Of a stretch of 64,000 nucleotides of DNA, positions 1 through 12,349 are shown one piece after another. Every line of letters starts with the position of its first letter. Position 1 is the first letter of the stretch. This DNA comes from Sipunculus nudus (taxonomy: Eukaryota; Annelida; Sipuncula; Golfingiida; Sipunculidae), in NCBI GenBank assembly GCA_026874595.1, contig CM049316.1:76952676-77016675 (forward strand). Direction: 5' to 3'. The position numbers and the translations under genes were made by a program. The notes under the pieces were generated by a model, which ran no database searches, was not told where the DNA came from, and saw only the letters and a program-made list of their open reading frames with translations.

Positions 1-3000
1 ACCCAACCTGTATGAAGTAAAGTAAACACCTCAAACCTACCCAACCTGTATGAAGTAAAGTAAACACCTCAAACCTACCCAACCTGTATGAAGTAAAGTA
101 AACACCTCAAACCTACCCAACCTGTATGAAGTAAAGTAAACACCTCAAACCTACCCAACCTGTATGAAATAAAGTAAACACCTCAAACCTACCCAACCTG
201 TATGAAGTAAAGTAAACACCTCAAACCTACCCAACCTGTATGAAGTAAAGTAAACACCTCAAACCTACCCAACCTGTATGAAGTAAAGTAAACACCTAAA
301 ACCTACCCAACCTGTATGAAATAAAGTAAACACCTAAAACCTACCCAACCTGTATGAAGTAAAGTAAACACCTAAAACCTACCCAACCTGTATGAAGTAA
401 AGTAAACACCTCAAACCTACCCAACCTGTATGAAGTAAAGTAAACACCTCAAACCTACCCAACCTGTATGAAGTAAAGTAAACACCTCAAACATACCCAA
501 CCTGTATGAAATAAAGTAAACACCTCAAACCTACCCAACCTGTATGAAGTAAAGTAAACACCTAAAACCTACCCAACCTGTATGAAGTAAAGTAAACACC
601 TCAAACCTACCCAACCTGTATGAAGTAAAGTAAACACCTCAAACCTACCCAACCTGTATGAAGTAAAGTAAACACCTCAAACCTACCCAACCTGTATGAA
701 GTAAAGTAAACACCTAAAACCTACCCAACCTGTATGAAGTAAAGTAAACACCTAAAACCTACCCAACCTGTATGAAATAAAGTAAACACCTCAAACCTAC
801 CCAACCTGTATGAAGTAAAGTAAACACCTCAAACCTACCCAACCTGTATGAAGTAAAGTAAACACCTCAAACCTACCCAACCTGTATGAAGTAAAGTAAA
901 CACCTAAAACCTACCCAACCTGTATGAAGTAAAGTAAACACCTCAAACCTACCCAACCTGTATGAAATAAAGTAAACACCTAAAACCTACCCAACCTGTA
1001 TGAAGTAAAGTAAACACCTCAAACCTACCCAACCTGTATGAAGTAAAGTAAACACCTAAAACCTACCCAACCTGTATGAAGTAAAGTAAACACCTCAAAC
1101 CTACCCAACCTGTATGAAGTAAAGTAAACACCTAAAACCTACCCAACCTGTATGAAGTAAAGTAAACACCTCAAACCTACCCAACCTGTATGAAGTAAAG
1201 TAAACACCTCAAACCTACCCAACCTGTATGAAGTAAAGTAAACACCTCAAACCTACCCAACCTGTATGAAGTAAAGTAAACACCTCAAACCTACCCAACC
1301 TGTATGAAGTAAAGTAAACACCTCAAACCTACCCAACCTGTATGAAATAAAGTAAACACCTAAAACCTACCCAACCTGTATGAAGTAAAGTAAACACCTA
1401 AAACCTACCCAACCTGTATGAAGTAAAGTAAACACCTAAAACCTACCCAACCTGTATGAAATAAAGTAAACACCTCAAACCTACCCAACCTGTATGAAAT
1501 AAAGTAAACACCTAAAACCTACCCAACCTGTATGAAGTAAAGTAAACACCTCAAACCTACCCAACCTGTATGAAGTAAAGTAAACACCTCAAACCTACCC
1601 AACCTGTATGAAGTAAAGTAAACACCTCAAACCTACCCAACCTGTATGAAATAAAGTAAACACCTAAAACCTACCCAACCTGTATGAAGTAAAGTAAACA
1701 CCTAAAACCTACCCAACCTGTATGAAGTAAAGTAAACACCTCAAACCTACCCAACCTGTATGAAGTAAAGTAAACACTTAAAACCTACCCAACCTGTATG
1801 AAATAAAGTAAACACCTCAAACCTACCCAACCTGTATGAAGTAAAGTAAACACCTCAAACCTACCCAACCTGTATGAAGTAAAGTAAACACCTCAAACCT
1901 ACCCAACCTGTATGAAGTAAAGTAAACACCTCAAACCTACCCAACCTGTATGAAATAAAGTAAACACCTAAAACCTACCCAACCTGTATGAAGTAAAGTA
2001 AACACCTCAAACCTACCCAACCTGTATGAAGTAAAGTAAACACCTAAAACCTACCCAACCTGTATGAAGTAAAGTAAACACCTAAAACCTACCCAACCTG
2101 TATGAAGTAAAGTAAACACCTAAAACCTACCCAACCTGTATGAAGTAAAGTAAACACCTCAAACCTACCCAACCTGTATGAAGTAAAGTAAACACCTCAA
2201 ACCTACCCAACCTGTATGAAATAAAGTAAACACCTAAAACCTACCCAACCTGTATGAAGTAAAGTAAACACCTAAAACCTACCCAACCTGTATGAAGTAA
2301 AGTAAACACCTAAAACCTACCCAACCTGTATGAAGTAAAGTAAACACCTAAAACCTACCCAACCTGTATGAAGTAAAGTAAACACCTCAAACCTACCCAA
2401 CCTGTATGAAGTAAAGTAAACACCTCAAACCTACCCAACCTGTATGAAGTAAAGTAAACACCTCAAACCTACCCAACCTGTATGAAGTAAAGTAAACACC
2501 TCAAACCTACCCAACCTGTATGAAGTAAAGTAAACACCTCAAACCTACCCAACCTGTATGAAGTAAAGTAAACACCTCAAACCTACCCAACCTGTATGAA
2601 GTAAAGTAAACACCTCAAACCTACCCAACCTGTATGAAATAAAGTAAACACCTCAAACCTACCCAACCTGTATGAAGTAAAGTAAACACCTCAAACCTAC
2701 CCAACCTGTATGAAGTAAAGTAAACACCTCAAACCTACCCAACCTGTATGAAGTAAAGTAAACACCTCAAACCTACCCAACCTGTATGAAATAAAGTAAA
2801 CACCTAAAACCTACCCAACCTGTATGAAGTAAAGTAAACACCTCAAACCTACCCAACCTGTATGAAGTAAAGTAAACACCTCAAACCTACCCAACCTGTA
2901 TGAAGTAAAGTAAACACCTCAAACCTACCCAACCTGTATGAAGTAAAGTAAACACCTCAAACCTACCCAACCTGTATGAAGTAAAGTAAACACCTCAAAC

Positions 3001-3838
3001 CTACCCAACCTGTATGAAGTAAAGTAAACACCTCAAACCTACCCAACCTGTATGAAGTAAAGTAAACACCTCAAACCTACCCAACCTGTATGAAGTAAAG
3101 TAAACACCTCAAACCTACCCAACCTGTATGAAGTAAAGTAAACACCTCAAACCTACCCAACCTGTATGAAGTAAAGTAAACACCTCAAACCTACCCAACC
3201 TGTATGAAGTAAAGTAAACACCTAAAACCTACCCAACCTGTATGAAGTAAAGTAAACACCTCAAACCTACCCAACCTGTATGAAGTAAAGTAAACACCTC
3301 AAACCTACCCAACCTGTATGAAGTAAAGTAAACACCTCAAACCTACCCAACCTGTATGAAGTAAAGTAAACACCTCAAACCTACCCAACCTGTATGAAGT
3401 AAAGTAAACACCTCAAACCTACCCAACCTGTATGAAATAAAGTAAACACCTCAAACCTACCCAACCTGTATGAAATAAAGTAAACACCTCAAACCTACCC
3501 AACCTGTATGAAATAAAGTAAACACCTAAAACCTACCCAACCTGTATGAAGTAAAGTAAACACCTCAAACCTACCCAACCTGTATGAAATAAAGTAAACA
3601 CCTCAAACCTACCCAACCTGTATGAAGTAAAGTAAACACCTCAAACCTACCCAACCTGTATGAAGTAAAGTAAACACCTCAAACCTACCCAACCTGTATG
3701 AAGTAAAGTAAACACCTCAAACCTACCCAACCTGTATGAAGTAAAGTAAACACCTCAAACCTACCCAACCTGTATGAAGTAAAGTAAACACCTCAAACCT
3801 ACCCTACCTGTATGAAATAAAGTAAACACCTCAAACCT
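1..3838 (+). repeat. Satellite A array 1 (38-bp monomer, 101 copies)
   Basis: This is a perfect-register tandem array of the 38-bp type A monomer: 3,838 bp is exactly 101 monomers with phase starting at base 1. Each monomer carries TATGAAGTAAAGTAAAC at positions 11-27. Most differences between copies fall at two sites, position 17 (GAAG or GAAA) and position 32 (CTCAAA or CTAAAA). Rare private variants include CATACCC near 490, CACTTA near 1,775 and ACCCTACCTG at 3,801. The array runs off the left edge of the window. Every monomer has stops in all three + frames, so no coding potential exists on that strand. Confidence 0.97.
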
Positions 3839-3876
3839 ACCCAACCTGTATGAAGTACAGTACACACCTCAACCCT
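3839..3876 (+). repeat. Chimeric A-to-B junction monomer
   Basis: The left part reads as type A (CCAACCTGTATGAAG) and the right part as type B (TACAGTACACACCTCAACCC). The switch lies between monomer positions 17 and 20, about 3,855-3,858, with no gain or loss of the 38-bp phase. This is the pattern expected from homologous exchange or gene conversion between subfamilies, rather than end joining. Confidence 0.85.
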
Positions 3877-4055
3877 ACCCAGCCTTTATCCAGTACAGAA
3901 CACAGCTCAACCCTACCCAGCCTGTATCCAGTACAGTATACACCTCAACCCTACCTGGTCTGTATCCAGTACAGTACACCCCTCAACCCTACCCAGCTTA
4001 TATCCAGTACAGTACACACCCCAAACCCTACCCAGCCTGTATCCAGTACAGTACA
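3877..4055 (+). repeat. Satellite B island 1 (leader monomers)
   Basis: Four and a half type B monomers follow the junction. In order they carry the distinctive variants CCTTTATCCAG with GAACACAGCTC, then GTATACACCTC, then ACCTGGTCTG, then CTTATATCCAG with CCCCAAACCC (a 39-bp monomer). A final partial monomer breaks off at GTACA, where the non-satellite insert begins. The same monomer order recurs at 20,900 and 28,299. Confidence 0.9.
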
Positions 4056-4483
4056 TGCACCTGACAAGGGGGTTGTCAAGGTCAACATTGAGGGGCATGT
4101 TTTGTTATTAAGAATCCTCTGAAAGATGTATCAAATTTGAAAGTGGCTGCATAGTTTTAATTGGCAAACCATTAATTAGTAAAATTATGCATGTAGCAAA
4201 TACAGACTGTTTTTTCTGTTGACACAGAAGTCTGTCAGTTGATATCATATACAATAGATATTGATAGGAGTATGTAGATTAACATATACTGTCACGTATG
4301 ACTGATAGCACAATTAGGGTTTCCTGCACAAATTTAGGTTTCTGTTTATAGACTTAGAATGTTTTCTGATTAAAAATCCACTATTACTGTTGCCTTTAGT
4401 ATCACTTGGCCTGTAAAACTGAGGATTTTCTTTTAAACTATTGTTTTTTGAGTACTGTTAACTTTTGAAAGACCTTTAAGTCT
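4056..4483. other. Non-satellite insert U, copy 1
   Basis: A 428-bp AT-rich segment unrelated to the 38-bp monomer starts at TGCACCTGACAAGG and ends just before ACCAAGTCTGTATCC. It has no open frame of note, no clear terminal inverted repeats and no obvious target-site duplication. It recurs at 22,211-22,638 with a constant offset of 18,155 bp, and I see three substitutions and no indels. It may be an old transposable-element fragment, or original single-copy DNA trapped between arrays and later duplicated with them. I do not recognise a family. Confidence 0.9.
4202..4235. other. Imperfect hairpin in insert U, copy 1
   Basis: ACAGACT at 4,202-4,208 can pair with AGTCTGT at 4,229-4,235, and an inner TTCTGT/ACAGAA stem closes a TGAC loop. 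The two stems are separated by an unpaired T-rich bulge. It is conserved in copy 2 at 22,357-22,390, as expected for such recent copies. Function is unknown and chance is possible. Confidence 0.4.
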
Positions 4484-4559
4484 ACCAAGTCTGTATCCAG
4501 TACAGTGCACACCTCAAACCTACCCAGCTTTTATCCAGTATAGTACACACCTCAACCCT
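4484..4559 (+). repeat. Two type B monomers right of insert U, copy 1
   Basis: Two 38-bp B monomers lie here, with variants CCAAGTCTG, GTGCACACC, AGCTTTTATCC and GTATAGTACAC. The next monomer at 4,560 is type A, and the 38-bp phase is kept. The same two monomers flank U copy 2 (22,639-22,714), but there they continue into more B rather than A. Confidence 0.85.
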
Positions 4560-5737
4560 ACCAAACCTGTATGAAGTAAAGTAAACACCTCAAACCTACC
4601 CAACCTGTATAAAGTAAAGTAAACACCTAAAACCTACCCAACCTGTATGAAATAAAGTAAACACCTCAAACCTACCCAACCTGTATGAAGTAAAGTAAAC
4701 ACCTCAAACCTACCCAACCTGTATGAAGTAAAGTAAACACCTAAAACCTACCCAACCTGTATGAAGTAAAGTAAACACCTAAAACCTACCCAACCTGTAT
4801 GAAGTAAAGTAAACACCTAAAACCTACCCAACCTGTATGAAGTAAAGTAAACACCTCAAACCTACCCAACCTGTATGAAGTAAAGTAAACACCTCAAACC
4901 TACCCAACCTGTATGAAGTAAAGTAAACACCTCAAACCTACCCAACCTGTATGAAGTAAAGTAAACACCTCAAACCTACCCAACCTGTATGAAGTAAAGT
5001 AAACACCTCAAACCTACCCAACCTGTATGAAGTAAAGTAAACACCTAAAACCTACCCAACCTGTATGAAGTAAAGTAAACACCTCAAACCTACCCAACCT
5101 GTATGAAGTAAAGTAAACACCTCAAACCTACCCAACCTGTATGAAGTAAAGTAAACACCTCAACCCTACCCAACCTGTATGAAGTAAAGTAAACACCTCA
5201 AACCTACCCAACCTGTATGAAATAAAGTAAACACCTAAAACCTACCCAACCTGTATGAAGTAAAGTAAACACCTAAAACCTACCCAACCTGTATGAAGTA
5301 AAGTAAACACCTCAAACCTACCCAACCTGTATGAAGTAAAGTAAACACCTAAAACCTACCCAACCTGTATGAAGTAAAGTAAACACCTCAAACCTACCCA
5401 ACCTGTATGAAGTAAAGTAAACACCTCAACCCTACCCAACCTGTATGAAGTAAAGTAAACACCTCAAACCTACCCAACCTGTATGAAATAAAGTAAACAC
5501 CTAAAACCTACCCAACCTGTATGAAGTAAAGTAAACACCTAAAACCTACCCAACCTGTATGAAGTAAAGTAAACACCTAAAACCTACCCAACCTGTATGA
5601 AGTAAAGTAAACACCTCAAACCTACCCAACCTGTATGAAGTAAAGTAAACACCTCAAACCTACCCAACCTGTATGAAATAAAGTAAACACCTAAAACCTA
5701 CCCAACCTGTATGAAGTAAAGTAAACACCTAAAACCT

Positions 5738-8131
5738 ACCCAACCTGTATGAAGTAAAGTAAACACCTCAAACCTACCCAACCTGTATGAAGTAAAGTAA
5801 ACACCTAAAACCTACCCAACCTGTATGAAGTAAAGTAAACACCTCAAACCTACCCAACCTGTATGAAGTAAAGTAAACACCTCAAACCTACCAAACCTGT
5901 ATGAAGTAAAGTAAACACCTCAAACCTACCCAACCTGTATGAAGTAAAGTAAACACCTAAAACCTACCCAACCTGTATGAAGTAAAGTAAACACCTCAAA
6001 CCTACCCAACCTGTATGAAATAAAGTAAACACCTAAAACCTACCCAACCTGTATGAAATAAAGTAAACACCTCAAACCTACCCAACCTGTATGAAATAAA
6101 GTAAACACCTAAAACCTACCCAACCTGTATGAAGTAAAGTAAACACCTCAAACCTACCCAACCTGTATGAAGTAAAGTAAACACCTCAAACCTACCCAAC
6201 CTGTATGAAGTAAAGTAAACACCTCAAACCTACCCAACCTGTATGAAGTAAAGTAAACACCTCAAACCTACCCAACCTGTATGAAGTAAAGTAAACACCT
6301 CAAACCTACCCAACCTGTATAAAATAAAGTAAACACCTAAAACCTACCCAACCTGTATGAAGTAAAGTAAACACCTAAAACCTACCCAACCTGTATGAAA
6401 TAAAGTAAACACCTAAAACCTACCCAACCTGTATGAAATAAAGTAAACACCTAAAACCTACCCAACCTGTATGAAGTAAAGTAAACACCTCAAACCTACC
6501 CAACCTGTATGAAATAAAGTAAACACCTAAAACCTACCCAACCTGTATGAAATAAAGTAAACACCTCAAACCTACCCAACCTGTATGAAATAAAGTAAAC
6601 ACCTAAAACCTACCCAACCTGTATGAAGTAAAGTAAACACCTCAAACCTACCCAACCTGTATGAAGTAAAGTAAACACCTAAAACCTACCCAACCTGTAT
6701 GAAGTAAAGTAAACACCTAAAACCTACCCAACCTGTATGAAGTAAAGTAAACACCTCAAACCTACCCAACCTGTATGAAGTAAAGTAAACACCTAAAACC
6801 TACCAAACCTGTATGAAGTAAAGTAAACACCTAAAACCTACCCAACCTGTATGAAGTAAAGTAAACACCTAAAACCTACCCAACCTGTATGAAATAAAGT
6901 AAACACCTCAAACATACCCAACCTGTATGAAATAAAGTAAACACCTAAAACCTACCCAACCTGTATGAAATAAAGTAAACACCTCAAACCTACCCAACCT
7001 GTATGAAGTAAAGTAAACACCTAAAACCTACCCAACCTGTATGAAGTAAAGTAAACACCTAAAACCTACCCAACCTGTATGAAATAAAGTAAACACCTCA
7101 AACCTACCCAACCTGTATGAAGTAAAGTAAACACCTCAAACCTACCCAACCTGTATGAAGTAAAGTAAACACCTAAAACCTACCCAACCTGTATGAAGTA
7201 AAGTAAACACCTAAAACCTACCCAACCTGTATGAAGTAAAGTAAACACCTCAAACCTACCCAACCTGTATGAAGTAAAGTAAACACCTCAAACATACCCA
7301 ACCTGTATGAAATAAAGTAAACACCTAAAACCTACCCAACCTGTATGAAGTAAAGTAAACACCTAAAACCTACCCAACCTGTATGAAGTAAAGTAAACAC
7401 CTCAAACCTACCCAACCTGTATGAAGTAAAGTAAACACCTCAAACCTACCCAACCTGTATGAAGTAAAGTAAACACCTCAAACCTACCCAACCTGTATGA
7501 AGTAAAGTAAACACCTCAAACCTACCCAACCTGTATGAAGTAAAGTAAACACCTCAAACCTACCCAACCTGTATGAAGTAAAGTAAACACCTCAAACCTA
7601 CCCAACCTGTATGAAGTAAAGTAAACACCTCAAACCTACCCAACCTGTATGAAGTAAAGTAAACACCTCAAACCTACCCAACCTGTATGAAGTAAAGTAA
7701 ACACCTCAAACCTACCCAACCTGTATGAAATAAAGTAAACACCTAAAACCTACCCAACCTGTATGAAGTAAAGTAAACACCTAAAACCTACCCAACCTGT
7801 ATGAAGTAAAGTAAACACCTCAAACCTACCCAACCTGTATGAAATAAAGTAAACACCTAAAACCTACCCAACCTGTATGAAGTAAAGTAAACACCTCAAA
7901 CCTACCCAACCTGTATGAAGTAAAGTAAACACCTCAAACCTACCCAACCTGTATGAAGTAAAGTAAACACCTCAAACCTACCCAACCTGTATGAAATAAA
8001 GTAAACACCTAAAACCTACCCAACCTGTATGAAGTAAAGTAAACACCTAAAACCTACCCAACCTGTATGAAGTAAAGTAAACACCTAAAACCTACCCAAC
8101 CTGTATGAAGTAAAGTAAACACCTAAAACCT
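5738..8131 (+). repeat. 63-monomer A HOR, copy 1
   Basis: This is the first copy of a 2,394-bp (63 x 38) higher-order repeat. Markers seen here and exactly 2,394 bp later are CCAAACCTG at 5,891 and 6,803, the GTATAAAATAAAG variant at 6,317, and AACATACCC at 6,911 and 7,291. The left edge is set where the two-site code stops matching copy 2. At least two code differences from copy 2 were seen, one near 5,800 and one near 6,680. Confidence 0.8.
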
Positions 8132-10525
8132 ACCCAACCTGTATGAAGTAAAGTAAACACCTCAAACCTACCCAACCTGTATGAAATAAAGTAAACACCT
8201 AAAACCTACCCAACCTGTATGAAGTAAAGTAAACACCTCAAACCTACCCAACCTGTATGAAGTAAAGTAAACACCTCAAACCTACCAAACCTGTATGAAG
8301 TAAAGTAAACACCTCAAACCTACCCAACCTGTATGAAGTAAAGTAAACACCTAAAACCTACCCAACCTGTATGAAGTAAAGTAAACACCTCAAACCTACC
8401 CAACCTGTATGAAATAAAGTAAACACCTAAAACCTACCCAACCTGTATGAAATAAAGTAAACACCTCAAACCTACCCAACCTGTATGAAATAAAGTAAAC
8501 ACCTAAAACCTACCCAACCTGTATGAAGTAAAGTAAACACCTCAAACCTACCCAACCTGTATGAAGTAAAGTAAACACCTCAAACCTACCCAACCTGTAT
8601 GAAGTAAAGTAAACACCTCAAACCTACCCAACCTGTATGAAGTAAAGTAAACACCTCAAACCTACCCAACCTGTATGAAGTAAAGTAAACACCTCAAACC
8701 TACCCAACCTGTATAAAATAAAGTAAACACCTAAAACCTACCCAACCTGTATGAAGTAAAGTAAACACCTAAAACCTACCCAACCTGTATGAAATAAAGT
8801 AAACACCTAAAACCTACCCAACCTGTATGAAATAAAGTAAACACCTAAAACCTACCCAACCTGTATGAAGTAAAGTAAACACCTCAAACCTACCCAACCT
8901 GTATGAAATAAAGTAAACACCTAAAACCTACCCAACCTGTATGAAATAAAGTAAACACCTCAAACCTACCCAACCTGTATGAAATAAAGTAAACACCTAA
9001 AACCTACCCAACCTGTATGAAGTAAAGTAAACACCTCAAACCTACCCAACCTGTATGAAGTAAAGTAAACACCTCAAACCTACCCAACCTGTATGAAGTA
9101 AAGTAAACACCTAAAACCTACCCAACCTGTATGAAGTAAAGTAAACACCTCAAACCTACCCAACCTGTATGAAGTAAAGTAAACACCTAAAACCTACCAA
9201 ACCTGTATGAAGTAAAGTAAACACCTAAAACCTACCCAACCTGTATGAAGTAAAGTAAACACCTAAAACCTACCCAACCTGTATGAAATAAAGTAAACAC
9301 CTCAAACATACCCAACCTGTATGAAATAAAGTAAACACCTAAAACCTACCCAACCTGTATGAAATAAAGTAAACACCTCAAACCTACCCAACCTGTATGA
9401 AGTAAAGTAAACACCTAAAACCTACCCAACCTGTATGAAGTAAAGTAAACACCTAAAACCTACCCAACCTGTATGAAATAAAGTAAACACCTCAAACCTA
9501 CCCAACCTGTATGAAGTAAAGTAAACACCTCAAACCTACCCAACCTGTATGAAGTAAAGTAAACACCTAAAACCTACCCAACCTGTATGAAGTAAAGTAA
9601 ACACCTAAAACCTACCCAACCTGTATGAAGTAAAGTAAACACCTCAAACCTACCCAACCTGTATGAAGTAAAGTAAACACCTCAAACATACCCAACCTGT
9701 ATGAAATAAAGTAAACACCTAAAACCTACCCAACCTGTATGAAGTAAAGTAAACACCTAAAACCTACCCAACCTGTATGAAGTAAAGTAAACACCTCAAA
9801 CCTACCCAACCTGTATGAAGTAAAGTAAACACCTCAAACCTACCCAACCTGTATGAAGTAAAGTAAACACCTCAAACCTACCCAACCTGTATGAAGTAAA
9901 GTAAACACCTCAAACCTACCCAACCTGTATGAAGTAAAGTAAACACCTCAAACCTACCCAACCTGTATGAAGTAAAGTAAACACCTCAAACCTACCCAAC
10001 CTGTATGAAGTAAAGTAAACACCTCAAACCTACCCAACCTGTATGAAGTAAAGTAAACACCTCAAACCTACCCAACCTGTATGAAGTAAAGTAAACACCT
10101 CAAACCTACCCAACCTGTATGAAATAAAGTAAACACCTAAAACCTACCCAACCTGTATGAAGTAAAGTAAACACCTAAAACCTACCCAACCTGTATGAAG
10201 TAAAGTAAACACCTCAAACCTACCCAACCTGTATGAAATAAAGTAAACACCTAAAACCTACCCAACCTGTATGAAGTAAAGTAAACACCTCAAACCTACC
10301 CAACCTGTATGAAGTAAAGTAAACACCTCAAACCTACCCAACCTGTATGAAGTAAAGTAAACACCTCAAACCTACCCAACCTGTATGAAATAAAGTAAAC
10401 ACCTAAAACCTACCCAACCTGTATGAAGTAAAGTAAACACCTAAAACCTACCCAACCTGTATGAAGTAAAGTAAACACCTAAAACCTACCCAACCTGTAT
10501 GAAGTAAAGTAAACACCTAAAACCT
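8132..10525 (+). repeat. 63-monomer A HOR, copy 2
   Basis: This is the second copy of the 2,394-bp unit. Markers are CCAAACCTG at 8,285 and 9,197, GTATAAAATAAAG at 8,711, and AACATACCC at 9,305 and 9,685. The order of position-17 and position-32 variants agrees with copy 3 through every stretch I decoded, so copies 2 and 3 are closer to each other than to copy 1. Confidence 0.85.
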
Positions 10526-12349
10526 ACCCAACCTGTATGAAGTAAAGTAAACACCTCAAACCTACCCAACCTGTATGAAATAAAGTAAACACCTAAAACC
10601 TACCCAACCTGTATGAAGTAAAGTAAACACCTCAAACCTACCCAACCTGTATGAAGTAAAGTAAACACCTCAAACCTACCAAACCTGTATGAAGTAAAGT
10701 AAACACCTCAAACCTACCCAACCTGTATGAAGTAAAGTAAACACCTAAAACCTACCCAACCTGTATGAAGTAAAGTAAACACCTCAAACCTACCCAACCT
10801 GTATGAAATAAAGTAAACACCTAAAACCTACCCAACCTGTATGAAATAAAGTAAACACCTCAAACCTACCCAACCTGTATGAAATAAAGTAAACACCTAA
10901 AACCTACCCAACCTGTATGAAGTAAAGTAAACACCTCAAACCTACCCAACCTGTATGAAGTAAAGTAAACACCTCAAACCTACCCAACCTGTATGAAGTA
11001 AAGTAAACACCTCAAACCTACCCAACCTGTATGAAGTAAAGTAAACACCTCAAACCTACCCAACCTGTATGAAGTAAAGTAAACACCTCAAACCTACCCA
11101 ACCTGTATAAAATAAAGTAAACACCTAAAACCTACCCAACCTGTATGAAGTAAAGTAAACACCTAAAACCTACCCAACCTGTATGAAATAAAGTAAACAC
11201 CTAAAACCTACCCAACCTGTATGAAATAAAGTAAACACCTAAAACCTACCCAACCTGTATGAAGTAAAGTAAACACCTCAAACCTACCCAACCTGTATGA
11301 AATAAAGTAAACACCTAAAACCTACCCAACCTGTATGAAATAAAGTAAACACCTCAAACCTACCCAACCTGTATGAAATAAAGTAAACACCTAAAACCTA
11401 CCCAACCTGTATGAAGTAAAGTAAACACCTCAAACCTACCCAACCTGTATGAAGTAAAGTAAACACCTCAAACCTACCCAACCTGTATGAAGTAAAGTAA
11501 ACACCTAAAACCTACCCAACCTGTATGAAGTAAAGTAAACACCTCAAACCTACCCAACCTGTATGAAGTAAAGTAAACACCTAAAACCTACCAAACCTGT
11601 ATGAAGTAAAGTAAACACCTAAAACCTACCCAACCTGTATGAAGTAAAGTAAACACCTAAAACCTACCCAACCTGTATGAAATAAAGTAAACACCTCAAA
11701 CATACCCAACCTGTATGAAATAAAGTAAACACCTAAAACCTACCCAACCTGTATGAAATAAAGTAAACACCTCAAACCTACCCAACCTGTATGAAGTAAA
11801 GTAAACACCTAAAACCTACCCAACCTGTATGAAGTAAAGTAAACACCTAAAACCTACCCAACCTGTATGAAATAAAGTAAACACCTCAAACCTACCCAAC
11901 CTGTATGAAGTAAAGTAAACACCTCAAACCTACCCAACCTGTATGAAGTAAAGTAAACACCTAAAACCTACCCAACCTGTATGAAGTAAAGTAAACACCT
12001 AAAACCTACCCAACCTGTATGAAGTAAAGTAAACACCTCAAACCTACCCAACCTGTATGAAGTAAAGTAAACACCTCAAACATACCCAACCTGTATGAAA
12101 TAAAGTAAACACCTAAAACCTACCCAACCTGTATGAAGTAAAGTAAACACCTAAAACCTACCCAACCTGTATGAAGTAAAGTAAACACCTCAAACCTACC
12201 CAACCTGTATGAAGTAAAGTAAACACCTCAAACCTACCCAACCTGTATGAAGTAAAGTAAACACCTCAAACCTACCCAACCTGTATGAAGTAAAGTAAAC
12301 ACCTCAAACCTACCCAACCTGTATGAAGTAAAGTAAACACCTCAAACCT
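10526..12349 (+). repeat. 63-monomer A HOR, copy 3 (partial, 48 monomers)
   Basis: This is the third copy. Markers are CCAAACCTG at 10,679 and 11,591, GTATAAAATAAAG at 11,105, and AACATACCC at 11,699 and 12,079. It breaks off at 12,350, where the variant code switches to that of A array 1 starting at its base 153. Confidence 0.82.

Noticed and set aside
1-3838. CRISPR array (short regular repeats)
   Set aside because: The 38-bp units are contiguous with no unique spacers, the context is eukaryotic and there are no cas genes.
3850-4122. 90-codon + frame running from B leader into insert U, and the similar 104-codon frame at 21,963
   Set aside because: It is satellite reading-through into U, which adds only about 20 codons before a stop. 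Conservation between copies is explained by recent duplication.
4056-4483. Insert U as an intact transposon
   Set aside because: No terminal inverted repeats, no target-site duplication recognisable within the satellite, no coding capacity and no known ends. Kept as an unclassified insert.
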